A DNA stretch of 22,731 nucleotides from DASZJY01 sp036260255 (GCA_036260255.1 DATAAF010000043.1:1-22731); one strand, 5' to 3'. Positions 1 to 7,341 are shown, counted from the first letter of the stretch. Notes: generated by a model from the sequence alone, not told the origin. Numbers and translations: made by a program.

Positions 1-696
1 GATCGCCTTGAGGTCCGGGACCGACTTGAACGTGCCGTCGTCGTTGGCGGCCCGCTTCCAGGGGACGCTGTGGGCGCCGGGGATGTGCCCGCCGCGCAGC
101 ACGCCCTCCTGCGGGTACTCCGGCATGTGCGTCCGCTCGCCGCGGAACTCCTCCGGCGAGCGCACGTCCACCAGCGGCTTGCGCTGCATGGAGTGGTCGA
201 GTGTGGCGTCCTTGTAGGCCCGGATCTTGGAGTCGTCCCGTTCGATGACCGGGTAGTCCGTCGGCTCGCGCTTCGGGACGTCCGTCGTCATGGGCCGGCC
301 GTCGGCCACCCACTTCATCCGGCCGCCGTTCAAGAGGCGGACGTCGGGGTGCCCGAACAGCTTGAACACCCACAGGGCGTAGGCCGCCCACCAGTTGAAG
401 TTGTCGCCGTAGAAGACGACGGTGTCGTCGCGGCTGATGCCCTTCTTCGAGCACAACCGGGCGAAGCCCTCGCCGTCGACGTAGTCCCGGGTGATGGGAT
501 CGTTGAGATCGAGGTGCCAGTCGACCTTGATGGCGCCGGGGATGTGGCCGGTGTCGTACAGCAGAACGTCCTCGTCGGACTCGACGATCACCAGGCCGGG
601 GTCTTCGCGGTGCTGGGCCAGCCACTCGGTGGTCACCAGCATCTCGGGATGGGCGTACTGCTGGAGCTCCGGGGCGGGATCCGGCGGGACAGGCAT
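1..696 (-). CDS. sseA: Thiosulfate sulfurtransferase (rhodanese), 3' end cut by window
   Basis: This gene encodes a two-domain rhodanese that moves sulfane sulfur from thiosulfate to cyanide or thiol acceptors. 232 codons are visible and the family is about 280 residues long, so the C-terminal part with the catalytic cysteine loop lies outside the window. The N-terminal inactive rhodanese domain shows YDTGHIPGAIKVDW, then DTVVFYGDNFNWWAAYALW and LLNGGRMKW. The second domain begins at LVDVRSPEEFRGE and continues with RGGHIPGAHSVPW. These match the actinobacterial SseA/CysA2 group as I remember it. The ATG at 696 has a GGGAGG Shine-Dalgarno sequence about 8 bases upstream. The gene diverges from the SufE gene at 802, which suggests joint sulfur trafficking. 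The family is near certain; the symbol is less so, because CysA2-type naming is also used. Confidence 0.9.
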   Translation of the reverse strand, partial: MPVPPDPAPELQQYAHPEMLVTTEWLAQHREDPGLVIVESDEDVLLYDTGHIPGAIKVDWHLDLNDPITRDYVDGEGFARLCSKKGISRDDTVVFYGDNFNWWAAYALWVFKLFGHPDVRLLNGGRMKWVADGRPMTTDVPKREPTDYPVIERDDSKIRAYKDATLDHSMQRKPLVDVRSPEEFRGERTHMPEYPQEGVLRGGHIPGAHSVPWKRAANDDGTFKSVPDLKAI

Positions 697-763
697 GAAA
701 GGACCTCCCTCTCTGGTGTGCTTCCACAGCCTAGGCGCAATTCCCGACCTTTTCCGTCACGAA

Positions 764-792
764 TTGACCGGTGCGCTCAGGCGAGGTGAGAT
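764..792 (+). promoter_or_regulatory. Possible sufE promoter
   Basis: TTGACC at 764-769 and TGAGAT at 787-792 are separated by 17 bases. The -10 half is weak because its second base is not A. The GTG start of sufE follows 9 bases later. Confidence 0.35.
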
Positions 793-801
793 GATGGTGC
801 C

Positions 802-1248
802 GTGAGCACGACCGCCCCCGAGCTCGAGCGCATCGTCGACCTCTTCGCCGGGGCGCCCAAGGACCTGCGGGCCCAGGCCCTGCTCGAGTACTCCCGCAAG
901 GTGCCGCCGCTGCCCCCGGAGCTGGCCGGCCACCGGGAGCTGATGGAGCCCGTCCCCGAGTGCCAGACGCCGTTCTTCCTCGCCACCGAGGTGGACGACC
1001 AGAACCGGGTCGCCCTGTACTTCGACGTGCCCGCCGAGTCGCCCACCACCCGCGGCTTCGCCGGCATTCTCTGGAGCGGCCTCAACGGGGCGCCGGCGGA
1101 GGCGGTGCTGTCCACACCGAACGACTTCTACAACCGCATGGGCCTGGCCGAGGTCATCTCCTCCCTCCGCCTGCGAGGCATGCAGGCGATCCTCTCCCGG
1201 CTGAAGCGCCAGGTGCGCGACAAGCTGGCCGCCAGCCAGCAGGCGTAG
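802..1248 (+). CDS. sufE: SufE family sulfur acceptor protein
   Basis: SufE proteins accept persulfide sulfur from a cysteine desulfurase (SufS type) on a conserved cysteine and pass it to Fe-S cluster assembly in the cytoplasm. The 148-residue product has the usual SufE length. The active-site context is PECQTPFF with Cys54, equivalent to the CQSQ motif of E. coli SufE. The fold core FAGILWSGLNGAP and the Leu/Arg-rich C-terminal helices are also typical. The start is the GTG at 802, giving MSTTAPELERIVDLF. A -35-like TTGACC (764-769) and a weak TGAGAT (787-792) lie just upstream, so the leader would be very short. No SufS, SufB, SufC or SufD gene is in the window. The only sulfur partner nearby is the divergent rhodanese, an arrangement I recall from other actinobacteria. 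Confidence 0.92.
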   Translation: MSTTAPELERIVDLFAGAPKDLRAQALLEYSRKVPPLPPELAGHRELMEPVPECQTPFFLATEVDDQNRVALYFDVPAESPTTRGFAGILWSGLNGAPAEAVLSTPNDFYNRMGLAEVISSLRLRGMQAILSRLKRQVRDKLAASQQA

Positions 1249-1271
1249 CGCCTGTCGCCGTCACCCTCGGC

Positions 1272-1300
1272 TCGACCGTGGGAGTGATCGCTCCTAGAAT
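1272..1300 (+). promoter_or_regulatory. Promoter of merR-menG-menF operon, leaderless type
   Basis: The -35-like TCGACC (1272-1277), a 17-base spacer and -10 TAGAAT (1295-1300) precede the ATG at 1309 by 8 bases. The start codon would therefore be at or very near +1. There is no Shine-Dalgarno sequence upstream of this ATG, which agrees with a leaderless transcript. Confidence 0.6.
1281..1294 (+). promoter_or_regulatory. Candidate MerR operator, imperfect 14-base palindrome
   Basis: GGAGTGATCGCTCC has arms GGAG and CTCC around a central GATC; only the fifth and tenth bases break the symmetry. It fills the promoter spacer and abuts the -10 box. That is the position where MerR-family proteins classically bind, although their usual spacer is 19-20 bases rather than 17. 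Thirteen of these bases recur at 10167-10179 near menB. Confidence 0.45.
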
Positions 1301-1308
1301 GGGCGCTC

Positions 1309-2100
1309 ATGCGGATGCGGGTGGAGGATCTGGCCTCGGCGGCCGACGTGTCGGTCGACACCGTCCGCTACTACCAGAAGCAGCGCCTGGTCCCGCCGCC
1401 CGAGCGTGACGGCCGCCTGGCCTGGTACACCGAGGAGCACCTCGAGCGCATCGGCCGGGTGAAGGAGCTCCAGCGCCGGGGGTTCAGCCTGGCCGTCATC
1501 CGCCGCTTCCTGGCCGGCGAGCTCGACCCCGCCGACGAGGACCTGGCCGCGGCCGTGGCCGAGGCGGGTGACACCGGCGCGGCGGCGGAGGAGCTGTTCG
1601 GCCTCGACGAGCTGGCGGCCCGCTGCAAGGTGCCGGCGACGATCCTCGAGTCGCTCGTCCGCGAGGGCCTCCTCGTGCCCCGCACGACGGCCGACGGGCC
1701 CCGCTTCACCGGCGCCGACGTCGAGCTGCTGGCGGGCGGCTTGCGGCTGCTCGAGGCCGGCCTGCCCATGCCCGAGCTGCTCGCCCTGTCCCGCCGTCAC
1801 CACGCCATGACGAGGGACGTGGCGGCCCAGGCCGTCGAGCTGTTCGACACCTACGTGCGCAAGCCGCTGCGAGCGGCCGACCTGCCCGAAGCCGAGCGGG
1901 CGGAGCGGATGGTGCAGGCCTTCCGCACGCTGCTCCCGGCGGTGACGGACATGGTGGCCCATCACTTCCGCCGCATCCTGCTGCAGGTCGCCCAGGAGCA
2001 CCTCGAGTCGGTCGGGGAGCCGTCGGAGATCGCCGCCGTCCAGCGGGAGGGCATGCAGGCGGAGACCGAGCGCCGGCTGGAGGCGGTGCAGGCGGGATGA
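1309..2100 (+). CDS. Tandem MerR-like transcriptional regulator heading the menG-menF operon
   Basis: This is a DNA-binding regulator of the MerR superfamily. Residues 1-70 form a standard MerR winged helix-turn-helix: VEDLASAADVSVDTVRYYQK, then the wing GRLAWYTEEHLERI and the helix LQRRGFSLAVIRRFL. Residues 97-160 look like a second, diverged MerR-type domain: FGLDELAARCKVPATILES, then GLLVP, PRFTGADVELL and LLEAGLPMPELLAL. The C-terminal 100 residues are predicted helical and carry no cysteine cluster typical of metal sensors, so the effector is unknown. The stop codon overlaps the menG start (ATGA), so regulator and menaquinone genes are co-translated. A -10 box TAGAAT lies 8 bases before the ATG, suggesting a leaderless mRNA, and a palindrome fills the promoter spacer. 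I infer autoregulation and control of menaquinone genes; this is not demonstrated. Confidence 0.88.
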   Translation: MRMRVEDLASAADVSVDTVRYYQKQRLVPPPERDGRLAWYTEEHLERIGRVKELQRRGFSLAVIRRFLAGELDPADEDLAAAVAEAGDTGAAAEELFGLDELAARCKVPATILESLVREGLLVPRTTADGPRFTGADVELLAGGLRLLEAGLPMPELLALSRRHHAMTRDVAAQAVELFDTYVRKPLRAADLPEAERAERMVQAFRTLLPAVTDMVAHHFRRILLQVAQEHLESVGEPSEIAAVQREGMQAETERRLEAVQAG

Positions 2101-2783
2101 CCGCCGTGCTGCCCGAGGGGGCCCAGAAGGTGCGGGCGGTCGAGACGATGTTCGACCGCATCGCCCCCCGCTACGACCTGCTCAACCGCCTGCTGACCTT
2201 CGGCATGGACGTGGGCTGGCGCCGGCGGGCGGTGCGGTCGCTCGGCCTGCCCGCCGGCTCCAAGGTGCTCGACCTGGCCTGCGGGACGGGCGACCTGTGC
2301 CGCGAGCTGGCCGCTTCGGGGTTGCGGCCGGTCGGCGTCGACCGGTCTGCCGGCATGCTGGCGGCGGCGCGCACGTCGGCGCCGCTCGTGCGGGGCGACG
2401 CCCTGCAACTCCCGGTCCCCGACGGGGCGGTCGACGGCATCGTCTGCGGGTTCGCCCTGCGCAACTTCCTGGCCCTCGATCCGTTCCTCGCCGAGTGCGC
2501 CCGGGTGCTGCGGCGCGGCGGCCGGGTGGCCCTCCTCGAGGTGGCGGCGCCGGTCAACCCGGTGCTGCGCACCGGTCACTCGGTGTACTTCGGCAAGGTC
2601 GTGCCCCTCGTGGGCGGCCTGCTCTCCGACCGGGCGGCGTACCGCTACCTCCCGAAGTCGGTGGCGTACCTTCCTCCGGGCGACGGGCTGGTGTCGCTCC
2701 TGGTCGACGCCGGATTTCCCGACGCCCGGCGCCGCCTCCTCTCCGTCGGCATCGCCCAGCTCCTCACCGGCACCCGGGCATGA
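2097..2783 (+). CDS. menG: Demethylmenaquinone methyltransferase (UbiE/MenG)
   Basis: This enzyme performs the last step of menaquinone synthesis: SAM-dependent C-methylation of demethylmenaquinone at the membrane surface. The 228-residue protein has the UbiE N-terminal signature FDRIAPRYDLLNRLLTFGMD followed by GWRRRAV. The SAM-binding motif I is VLDLACGTGDLC (about residues 57-68), motif II includes VGVDRSAGML, and RNFLALDPFLAECARVLRRG matches the family's later motif. The C-terminal segment YFGKVVPLVGGLLSDRAAYR and YLPKSV is the UbiE type II signature region. The start ATG overlaps the merR stop and its own stop overlaps the menF start (ATGA at both ends), indicating translational coupling. 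As quinone context is purely menaquinone here, a ubiquinone role is unlikely. Confidence 0.95.
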   Translation: MTAVLPEGAQKVRAVETMFDRIAPRYDLLNRLLTFGMDVGWRRRAVRSLGLPAGSKVLDLACGTGDLCRELAASGLRPVGVDRSAGMLAAARTSAPLVRGDALQLPVPDGAVDGIVCGFALRNFLALDPFLAECARVLRRGGRVALLEVAAPVNPVLRTGHSVYFGKVVPLVGGLLSDRAAYRYLPKSVAYLPPGDGLVSLLVDAGFPDARRRLLSVGIAQLLTGTRA

Positions 2784-4030
2784 CCCTCATCCGCCAGTCG
2801 TCGGAGGGGCTGGTCAGCCGCACCCGCCCGCTCGCCGAGGCCCCCGACCTGCTCGCCGCCCTCGGCCCTGACGGCTTCGCCTGGCTGCACGACGGCGGCG
2901 GGTTGGCCACGTCGGGGGTCGCCGCCCGCATCCGGGTCGGCCGAGGCGCCGACCGCTTCCGGGCGGCCGACGACGACGTCGCCGAGCTGCTGGCCGCGGT
3001 GGAGGTGGAGGACCCCCTGCGGGCGCCCGGCACCGGGCCCGTGGCCGTGGGGGCGCTCCCGTTCCACGCCGGGGTGGAGGGCGAGCTGGTGGTCCCCGCG
3101 GTGGTCGTGGGCTGCGCCCACGGGCGGGCGTGGGTCACCGAGACGGCCCCCGTGGAGGACCCCGACCACCCCGTCGGGACGGGGAGCCGGTGGTCGACCG
3201 CGCCGGTGCCCGTCCCTCCGGGGAGCGACGAGGGCGCCGGCCGGCAGGCGTGGACGGCGGCCGTCCGGGGCGCCCTCCGCCGTATCGCCTCGGGGCCGCT
3301 GGCCAAGGTCGTCTTGGCCCGGGAGGTCGTCGTGGAGGCCGACGCCCCCTTCGACCGCGTGCGGGTGCTCGACCACCTGCGCACGACCCATCCCTCGAGC
3401 TTCACCTACGCCGCGGGGGGCTTCGTGGGCGCCAGCCCCGAGCTGCTGGTGCGCCGCCGGGGCGGGCGGGTGACGTCGCGGCCGATGGCCGGCACCGCCC
3501 CGCGGGGGGTCACATCGGCGGACGACGAGCGCCTGGCGGCGGCGCTGGCGGCGTCGGCCAAGGAGGCCGAGGAGCACGCCCTCGTCGTGGAGGCGGTGCG
3601 GGCGGCCCTGGAGCCGGTGTGCCGGGAGATCGTGGCCGAGGCCGGGCCCCAGCTGGTCCGACTGTCCACGTTGACGCACCTGGCCACGACGGTGGCCGGC
3701 CACCTCGCCGTCCCCGCGCCGTCGGCGCTGGCGTTGGCCGGCATCCTGCATCCCACGCCTGCGGTCGGGGGCATCCCGCGGGCCGACGCCCTCGCCGCCA
3801 TCGCCGAGCTCGAGAGCTTCGACCGCGGCCTCTACGCCGGGCCCGTCGGCTGGGTCGACAGCCGGGGCGACGGCGACTGGGCGGTCGCCCTGCGGTGCGC
3901 CGACCTGGACGGGTCGCGGGCCCGGCTGGTCGCCGGGGCGGGCATCGTCGCCGACTCCGACCCCGACGCCGAGTGGGCGGAGACCGAGGCCAAGCTCGGT
4001 CCGATGCTCGGCGCCCTGGCCCGGGCGTGA
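2780..4030 (+). CDS. menF: Isochorismate synthase (MenF)
   Basis: MenF converts chorismate to isochorismate, the committed entry to menaquinone. The 416-residue product has the chorismate-binding fold in its C-terminal two thirds. Visible are AKVVLAREVVVEA with the lysine expected to be the general base, then TYAAGGFVGASPELLVRR with the glutamate acid, SRPMAGTAPRG, EHALVVEAV, LSTLTHLATTVAG, HPTPAVGGIPR and ESFDRGLYAGPVGW. The C-terminal AGAGIVADSDPDAEWAETEA carries the Mg-binding glutamates. The start ATG at 2780 overlaps the menG stop by four bases; the frame is open further upstream but that extension runs antiparallel in meaning to menG and is not needed. A siderophore-type isochorismate synthase (EntC/DhbC) is the alternative, but the men operon context decides for MenF. 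Confidence 0.95.
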   Translation: MTLIRQSSEGLVSRTRPLAEAPDLLAALGPDGFAWLHDGGGLATSGVAARIRVGRGADRFRAADDDVAELLAAVEVEDPLRAPGTGPVAVGALPFHAGVEGELVVPAVVVGCAHGRAWVTETAPVEDPDHPVGTGSRWSTAPVPVPPGSDEGAGRQAWTAAVRGALRRIASGPLAKVVLAREVVVEADAPFDRVRVLDHLRTTHPSSFTYAAGGFVGASPELLVRRRGGRVTSRPMAGTAPRGVTSADDERLAAALAASAKEAEEHALVVEAVRAALEPVCREIVAEAGPQLVRLSTLTHLATTVAGHLAVPAPSALALAGILHPTPAVGGIPRADALAAIAELESFDRGLYAGPVGWVDSRGDGDWAVALRCADLDGSRARLVAGAGIVADSDPDAEWAETEAKLGPMLGALARA

Positions 4031-4089
4031 CCGTCCGGAGATGAGCCGCCTGGCCGAACGGTTGGTCGAAGTGGATTCCCCAGAGCCGC

Positions 4090-4449
4090 GTGGGCGAACT
4101 GATCGGCCACGTGGCTCCTGACGGCGCTTCGGCGTCGCCACCGGTGCAGCGCGGCCGCCTGCTCGACCCGTCAGCGGCGCCGGCCGACGGCGAGCGGGTC
4201 GAGCCGCTCGTCCGGGTACGCAACCTCGCCGTCGAGCAGATCCTCTCCGGCCGGCTCGAGACGCCCGTCGACTATCGCCAGGAGCAGGACGAGTGGGTCG
4301 TGCTGCTCGCCGGATCAGCCGTGTTGGACGTGGACGGCGAGCGGCTGGAGCTGCGGCCGGGGGACTGGGTCCTCGTCGAGTCGGGCGCGCCCCACCGCCT
4401 GGAGCGGGCCGAGCCGGGCACCAGCTGGCTCACCGTTCACCTCTGGTAG
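4090..4449 (+). CDS. Cupin domain protein with degenerate first metal motif
   Basis: The product is a 119-residue single-domain cupin of unknown substrate. The C-terminal 65 residues carry the fold: VDYRQEQDEWVVLLAGSA is cupin motif 1 and LRPGDWVLVESGAPHRLE is motif 2. In motif 1 the HxH pair is replaced (RQEQDEW), while the glutamate position and the motif 2 histidine remain. This resembles a recognised small cupin group with a YDQDE-EWVLLL type motif, in which the metal site is altered. The N-terminal part LVRVRNLAVEQILSGR also fits that group. The start is uncertain: GTG at 4090 is the longest option, and GTG at 4144 is possible; neither has a clear ribosome-binding site. It lies 59 bases after menF and may be co-transcribed, but nothing ties it to menaquinone chemistry. 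Confidence 0.75.
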   Translation: MGELIGHVAPDGASASPPVQRGRLLDPSAAPADGERVEPLVRVRNLAVEQILSGRLETPVDYRQEQDEWVVLLAGSAVLDVDGERLELRPGDWVLVESGAPHRLERAEPGTSWLTVHLW

Positions 4450-4477
4450 CGAAAAGCGGCGCCTTTCGGCCCCGTTC

Positions 4478-4508
4478 CTGACCCAATGCGGGGAAGTGCG
4501 AGGGTCAG
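4478..4508. terminator. Possible bidirectional terminator between convergent cupins
   Basis: CTGACCC (4478-4484) and GGGTCAG (4502-4508) form a perfect 7-base inverted repeat that overlaps the stop codon of the minus-strand cupin. A second pairing, CCCCG with CGGGG, lies within the same stretch. There is no T tract, so factor-independent function is uncertain. Confidence 0.35.
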
Positions 4509-4804
4509 CGGGCGGCTTCGACGCAGGTGCACCCCGACGGGCCGACGGTGGCGGCGTGCTGGGTGTTGGGCTCGACGTCGAGCCGGTCACCCGCTTCCAG
4601 CTCGAAGTCGCCGTCGCGCGTGTGGAAGACGATGCTGCCCTCCACGCAGTAGAGCTCCTTGTGGTACCCGTGGGCGTGCCACTCGTAGGTGTCGCCGGGG
4701 GCGTTCCCCCACGTCCGGGGAGAGAGGCCCTCGTCCTGGAACCGGGACTCGACGTCGGCGGCGGACGCCCCCGCCGCCTCGCCCTTCTTCACGTGCGCAG
4801 CCAT
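4505..4804 (-). CDS. Cupin domain protein with intact metal-binding motif
   Basis: This is a 99-residue, one-domain cupin. Motif 1 is complete: YEWHAHGYHKELYCVEGS gives the HxH pair and the following glutamate. Motif 2 is LEAGDRLDVEPNTQHAATVG with the fourth ligand histidine. The expected product is a small metal-binding beta-barrel; the substrate cannot be read from the sequence. The ATG at 4804 begins 9 bases after the menD stop codon on the same strand, so it is probably the second gene of a menD transcript. The C-terminal GCTCVEAAR is short and ends the barrel. It is not a close copy of the neighbouring plus-strand cupin, which lacks the HxH pair, so the two are unlikely to be a recent duplication. 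Confidence 0.82.
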   Translation of the reverse strand: MAAHVKKGEAAGASAADVESRFQDEGLSPRTWGNAPGDTYEWHAHGYHKELYCVEGSIVFHTRDGDFELEAGDRLDVEPNTQHAATVGPSGCTCVEAAR

Positions 4805-4813
4805 GGGCGGATG

Positions 4814-6535
4814 CTACGACCCGGGGTCGATGGTCGCCGCCACCGCGTCCCACGCCTGGGCGTGGCGGGCCACGTTGTCGGCCCGGTCGGTGGGGACCAC
4901 CACCAGGCGCACGCCGCCCAGGCGCAGGGCGTCGCCGACCGCGGGGAGGACGTCGCCCGCTCGCTCCGCCCGCACCGCGGGCACGCCAAGGGCGGAGGCG
5001 ACCGCCACCAGGTCGACGCCGTGGGGCGTGCCGAAGAGGCGCTCGAAGTGCTCCCCCAGGGCGGCCTGGGGCAGAAACGAGAAGATGCCGCCACCGTCGT
5101 TGTCCAGCACCACGATGGTGGCGTCGAGCTCACGGCCGGCGGCGCCGAGGAGGCCTCCCATGTCGTGCAGCAGGGTGAGGTCGCCGCACAGGGCGGCCAC
5201 CGGGCCCTCGGTGACGGCCGCCGCGCCCAACACGGTGGAGGTGAACCCGTCGATCCCACTGGCCCCCCGGTTGGCGAGCACCCGGAGCCCGCTCCGAGGG
5301 GCGGCGAACGACTCGAGGTCTCGCACGGGCATGCTCGACCCTGCCACCAGCGTGGCGCCGTCGGGCAGGCCGGCGGCCAGGTCGCGCGCCACCCGCCCCT
5401 CGAACGGCGTGTCCCACGAGTCGAGGAGCCGGTCGAGGGCCTGGCGGGCGCAGCCCTCGGCCGCCAGCCAACCCTCGAGCCACCCGTCCGGTGCCGGCGG
5501 CGGCGGCAAGGCGGCGGTCACCGCGTCGAGCAGGGCGTCGGGGTCGGCCACCAGCCGCGCCGACGCCGACCGCTGGGGGTCCGGCCACGCCCCGTCGGGG
5601 TCCACCAGCACCTGGGGGACGGCGTGGTCGAGCCACGCCGACGCCGCCCGGCCGGTGGGCGCCGCCCCCACCCGCACGACCAGGTCGGGCCGGTGGGCTT
5701 GGGCGAACGCGGGCGACCGAAGGAGGGCGTCGTAGGTCGACACCGCCAGCGGGCCCGTCCGCAGGCCCGACACGGTGTCGGCCAACACCGGCCAGCCGGC
5801 GGCCCCGGCGAACCGCTCGACCGTCTCGGGCCGGGCCCCCGCGCCCCAACCGGCCAGCGCCACGCCTCGGGGGCTGGTGGCCACCGCCCGGGCGAGTCGC
5901 TCGACGTCGTCGCCGTGGGGCGGCGGGTGGCGGGGGGTCGAGGTGACCCAGGGAGCGCCGTCCGGCCGGCCCGGCGCCTCGGCCACCGGCTCGCCCGACG
6001 GCACCAGCGGCTCGCGGAGCGGGAGGTTGAGGTGGACGGGCCCGGCCGGGGGGCCGACGGCCTCGGCCACCGCGCGGGCCGCCACCGAGCGCCAGTACCG
6101 GCCCGCCCCGGCGACGTCGGCGGGCACGCCGACCTCGGCGAACCACCGGACGGTGTCACCGAACAGCTTGAGCTGGTCGATCGCCTGGTTGGCGCCGGTG
6201 TCCCGCAGCTCGGGCGGCCGGTCGGCGGTGCAGGCGATGAGCGGTGCCCGGGACTGGTGGGCCTCGACCACCGCCGGGTGGAGGAGGGTGGCGGCCGTCC
6301 CCGACGTGGTGAGCACGACCGCCGGCCGGCCCGAGGCCTTGGCCGCGCCCACGGCGAAATAGGCGGCGGACCGCTCGTCGAGGAACACTTCGAGCCGCAG
6401 CCGGCCGTCCCCCGCCAGGGCCAGGGCGAGGGGGGTCGACCGCGAGCCGGGGGCGAGGGCGGCGACACCCACGCCGGCCCGGGCCCATTCGTCGACCAGG
6501 GCCCGGGCGAAGGCGGTGGCGGCGTCGGTGCTCAC
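4814..6535 (-). CDS. menD: SEPHCHC synthase (MenD), ThDP-dependent
   Basis: MenD joins isochorismate and 2-oxoglutarate with thiamine diphosphate and Mg to make 2-succinyl-5-enolpyruvyl-6-hydroxy-3-cyclohexene-1-carboxylate. The 573 residues are typical. The N-terminal domain shows LAPGSRSTPLALAL (the Ser-Arg substrate pair), then FLDERSAAYFAVGAAKA with the catalytic glutamate that activates ThDP, and TADRPPELRDTGANQAIDQ with substrate-binding Arg and Gln. The C-terminal domain has GSSMPVRDLESFA, NRGASGIDGFTSTVLGAA, and the cofactor motif GDLTLLHDMGG through VVLDNDGGGIFSFLP. The start is the GTG at 6535, giving MSTDAATAFARALVDEW. Its start codon is separated from the divergent menH start by only two bases, so at least one promoter must lie inside the opposite gene. 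No good Shine-Dalgarno sequence precedes it. Confidence 0.96.
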   Translation of the reverse strand: MSTDAATAFARALVDEWARAGVGVAALAPGSRSTPLALALAGDGRLRLEVFLDERSAAYFAVGAAKASGRPAVVLTTSGTAATLLHPAVVEAHQSRAPLIACTADRPPELRDTGANQAIDQLKLFGDTVRWFAEVGVPADVAGAGRYWRSVAARAVAEAVGPPAGPVHLNLPLREPLVPSGEPVAEAPGRPDGAPWVTSTPRHPPPHGDDVERLARAVATSPRGVALAGWGAGARPETVERFAGAAGWPVLADTVSGLRTGPLAVSTYDALLRSPAFAQAHRPDLVVRVGAAPTGRAASAWLDHAVPQVLVDPDGAWPDPQRSASARLVADPDALLDAVTAALPPPPAPDGWLEGWLAAEGCARQALDRLLDSWDTPFEGRVARDLAAGLPDGATLVAGSSMPVRDLESFAAPRSGLRVLANRGASGIDGFTSTVLGAAAVTEGPVAALCGDLTLLHDMGGLLGAAGRELDATIVVLDNDGGGIFSFLPQAALGEHFERLFGTPHGVDLVAVASALGVPAVRAERAGDVLPAVGDALRLGGVRLVVVPTDRADNVARHAQAWDAVAATIDPGS

Positions 6536-6536
6536 C

Positions 6537-6547
6537 GATGCAGCATC
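6537..6547. promoter_or_regulatory. Small perfect dyad at menD/menH divergent starts
   Basis: GATGCAGCATC is a 5+1+5 perfect dyad that includes the menH ATG and sits two bases from the menD GTG. It could be an operator shared by both genes, but it is short and could be chance. Confidence 0.25.
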
Positions 6548-7314
6548 CAGCCGTGCTCCACCGGATCGTCGAGGGCCCCCAGAGCGGCGGTCCCGTCGTC
6601 CTCGTGCACGGCTTCACCCAGACGGTGCGGTCCTGGGACGGGGTGGCCGAGCGCCTCCTCCGCCACGGACGCCGGGTCGTGCGCGTCGACCTGCCCGGCC
6701 ACGGCGGTTCGGCGGGGGTGCGCCTGGGGTTCGCCGAAGCCGCCGCCGCGGTGGGCCAGGCGGGCGGCCCCGGTGCCTATGTGGGCTACTCCCTCGGCGG
6801 GCGGCTGTGCCTGCGCCTGGCCCTCGACCGGCCCGAGGTGGTGGCCGCTCTCGTCCTGATCGGCGCCTCGCCCGGGCTGGGGGAGCCGTCCGAGCGGGAG
6901 GCCCGCCGCCGGGCCGACGAGGCCCTCGCCCGGGAGGTCGAGGCCGAGGGAACCGAGGCGTTCCTCGACCGGTGGCTCGACCAGCCCCTCTTCGCCGGGC
7001 TGCGCCCGGCACCGGCCGAGCTGGCCGCCCGGCGGGCGAACCCGCCCGAGGGCCTGGCGTCCGCCCTGCGGCTCCTGGGCACTGGCGTCCAGGAGGCGCT
7101 GTGGGACCGCCTGGACGGGCTGGCGGTGCCGACCCTCCTCGTGGCCGGGGCCGAGGACCCCAAGTTCGCATCCCTCGCGGCGCGCTTGGCCGAGGCGGTC
7201 GGCCCCTCGGCGCGCGTGGCGATCGTGCCCGCCGCCGGCCACGCCACCCACCTGCAGCGGGCCGGCGCGGTGGCCGGGCTGATCGACGACTTCCTCCGCG
7301 AGCAGGGCCGGTGA
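6538..7314 (+). CDS. menH: Alpha/beta hydrolase, probable SHCHC synthase (MenH)
   Basis: MenH eliminates pyruvate from SEPHCHC to give 2-succinyl-6-hydroxy-2,4-cyclohexadiene-1-carboxylate. The 258-residue protein is an alpha/beta hydrolase: VVLVHGFTQTVRSWD holds the oxyanion loop (residues 20-34), VRVDLPGHGGS follows, and the nucleophile elbow is VGYSLGGR with Ser85. The acid is probably the aspartate in VAGAEDPKF, and the histidine lies in AAGHATHLQRAG. The HGFTQ and GYSLGGR motifs are those of MenH. The gene is divergent from menD, its pathway predecessor. The ATG at 6538 is used; a GTG at 6553 is an alternative and would leave more room for a menD promoter. Other alpha/beta hydrolases share these motifs, so the MenH call rests partly on context. 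Confidence 0.88.
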   Translation: MQHPAVLHRIVEGPQSGGPVVLVHGFTQTVRSWDGVAERLLRHGRRVVRVDLPGHGGSAGVRLGFAEAAAAVGQAGGPGAYVGYSLGGRLCLRLALDRPEVVAALVLIGASPGLGEPSEREARRRADEALAREVEAEGTEAFLDRWLDQPLFAGLRPAPAELAARRANPPEGLASALRLLGTGVQEALWDRLDGLAVPTLLVAGAEDPKFASLAARLAEAVGPSARVAIVPAAGHATHLQRAGAVAGLIDDFLREQGR

Positions 7315-7317
7315 CGC

Positions 7318-7341
7318 CATCAGGACGATGTCTTCCTGGTG
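7318..7341. terminator. Possible hairpin terminator after menH
   Basis: CATCAGGA (7318-7325) pairs with TCCTGGTG (7334-7341), 8 base pairs including one G-T, with an 8-base loop, beginning 3 bases after the menH stop. No T run follows. The remaining sequence to 7429, where the convergent menC ends, holds GC-rich sequence without a gene. Confidence 0.35.

Noticed and set aside
2297..2779. In-frame upstream extension of menF across menG
   Set aside because: The extension lies entirely within menG, gives a Pro/Arg/Gly-rich product without family similarity, and menF has a natural ATG overlapping the menG stop.
4041..4121. 27-codon ORF (MSRLAERLVEVDSPEPR...) after menF
   Set aside because: The ATG directly follows CCGGAG with no spacing, the frame is short and overlaps the cupin start; no similarity or composition supports it.
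4496..6859. Long plus-strand frame opposite menD
   Set aside because: It is the antisense shadow of menD and menH, a usual effect of high GC; the product is Gly/Arg/Pro-rich with no domain, whereas both real genes have all catalytic motifs.
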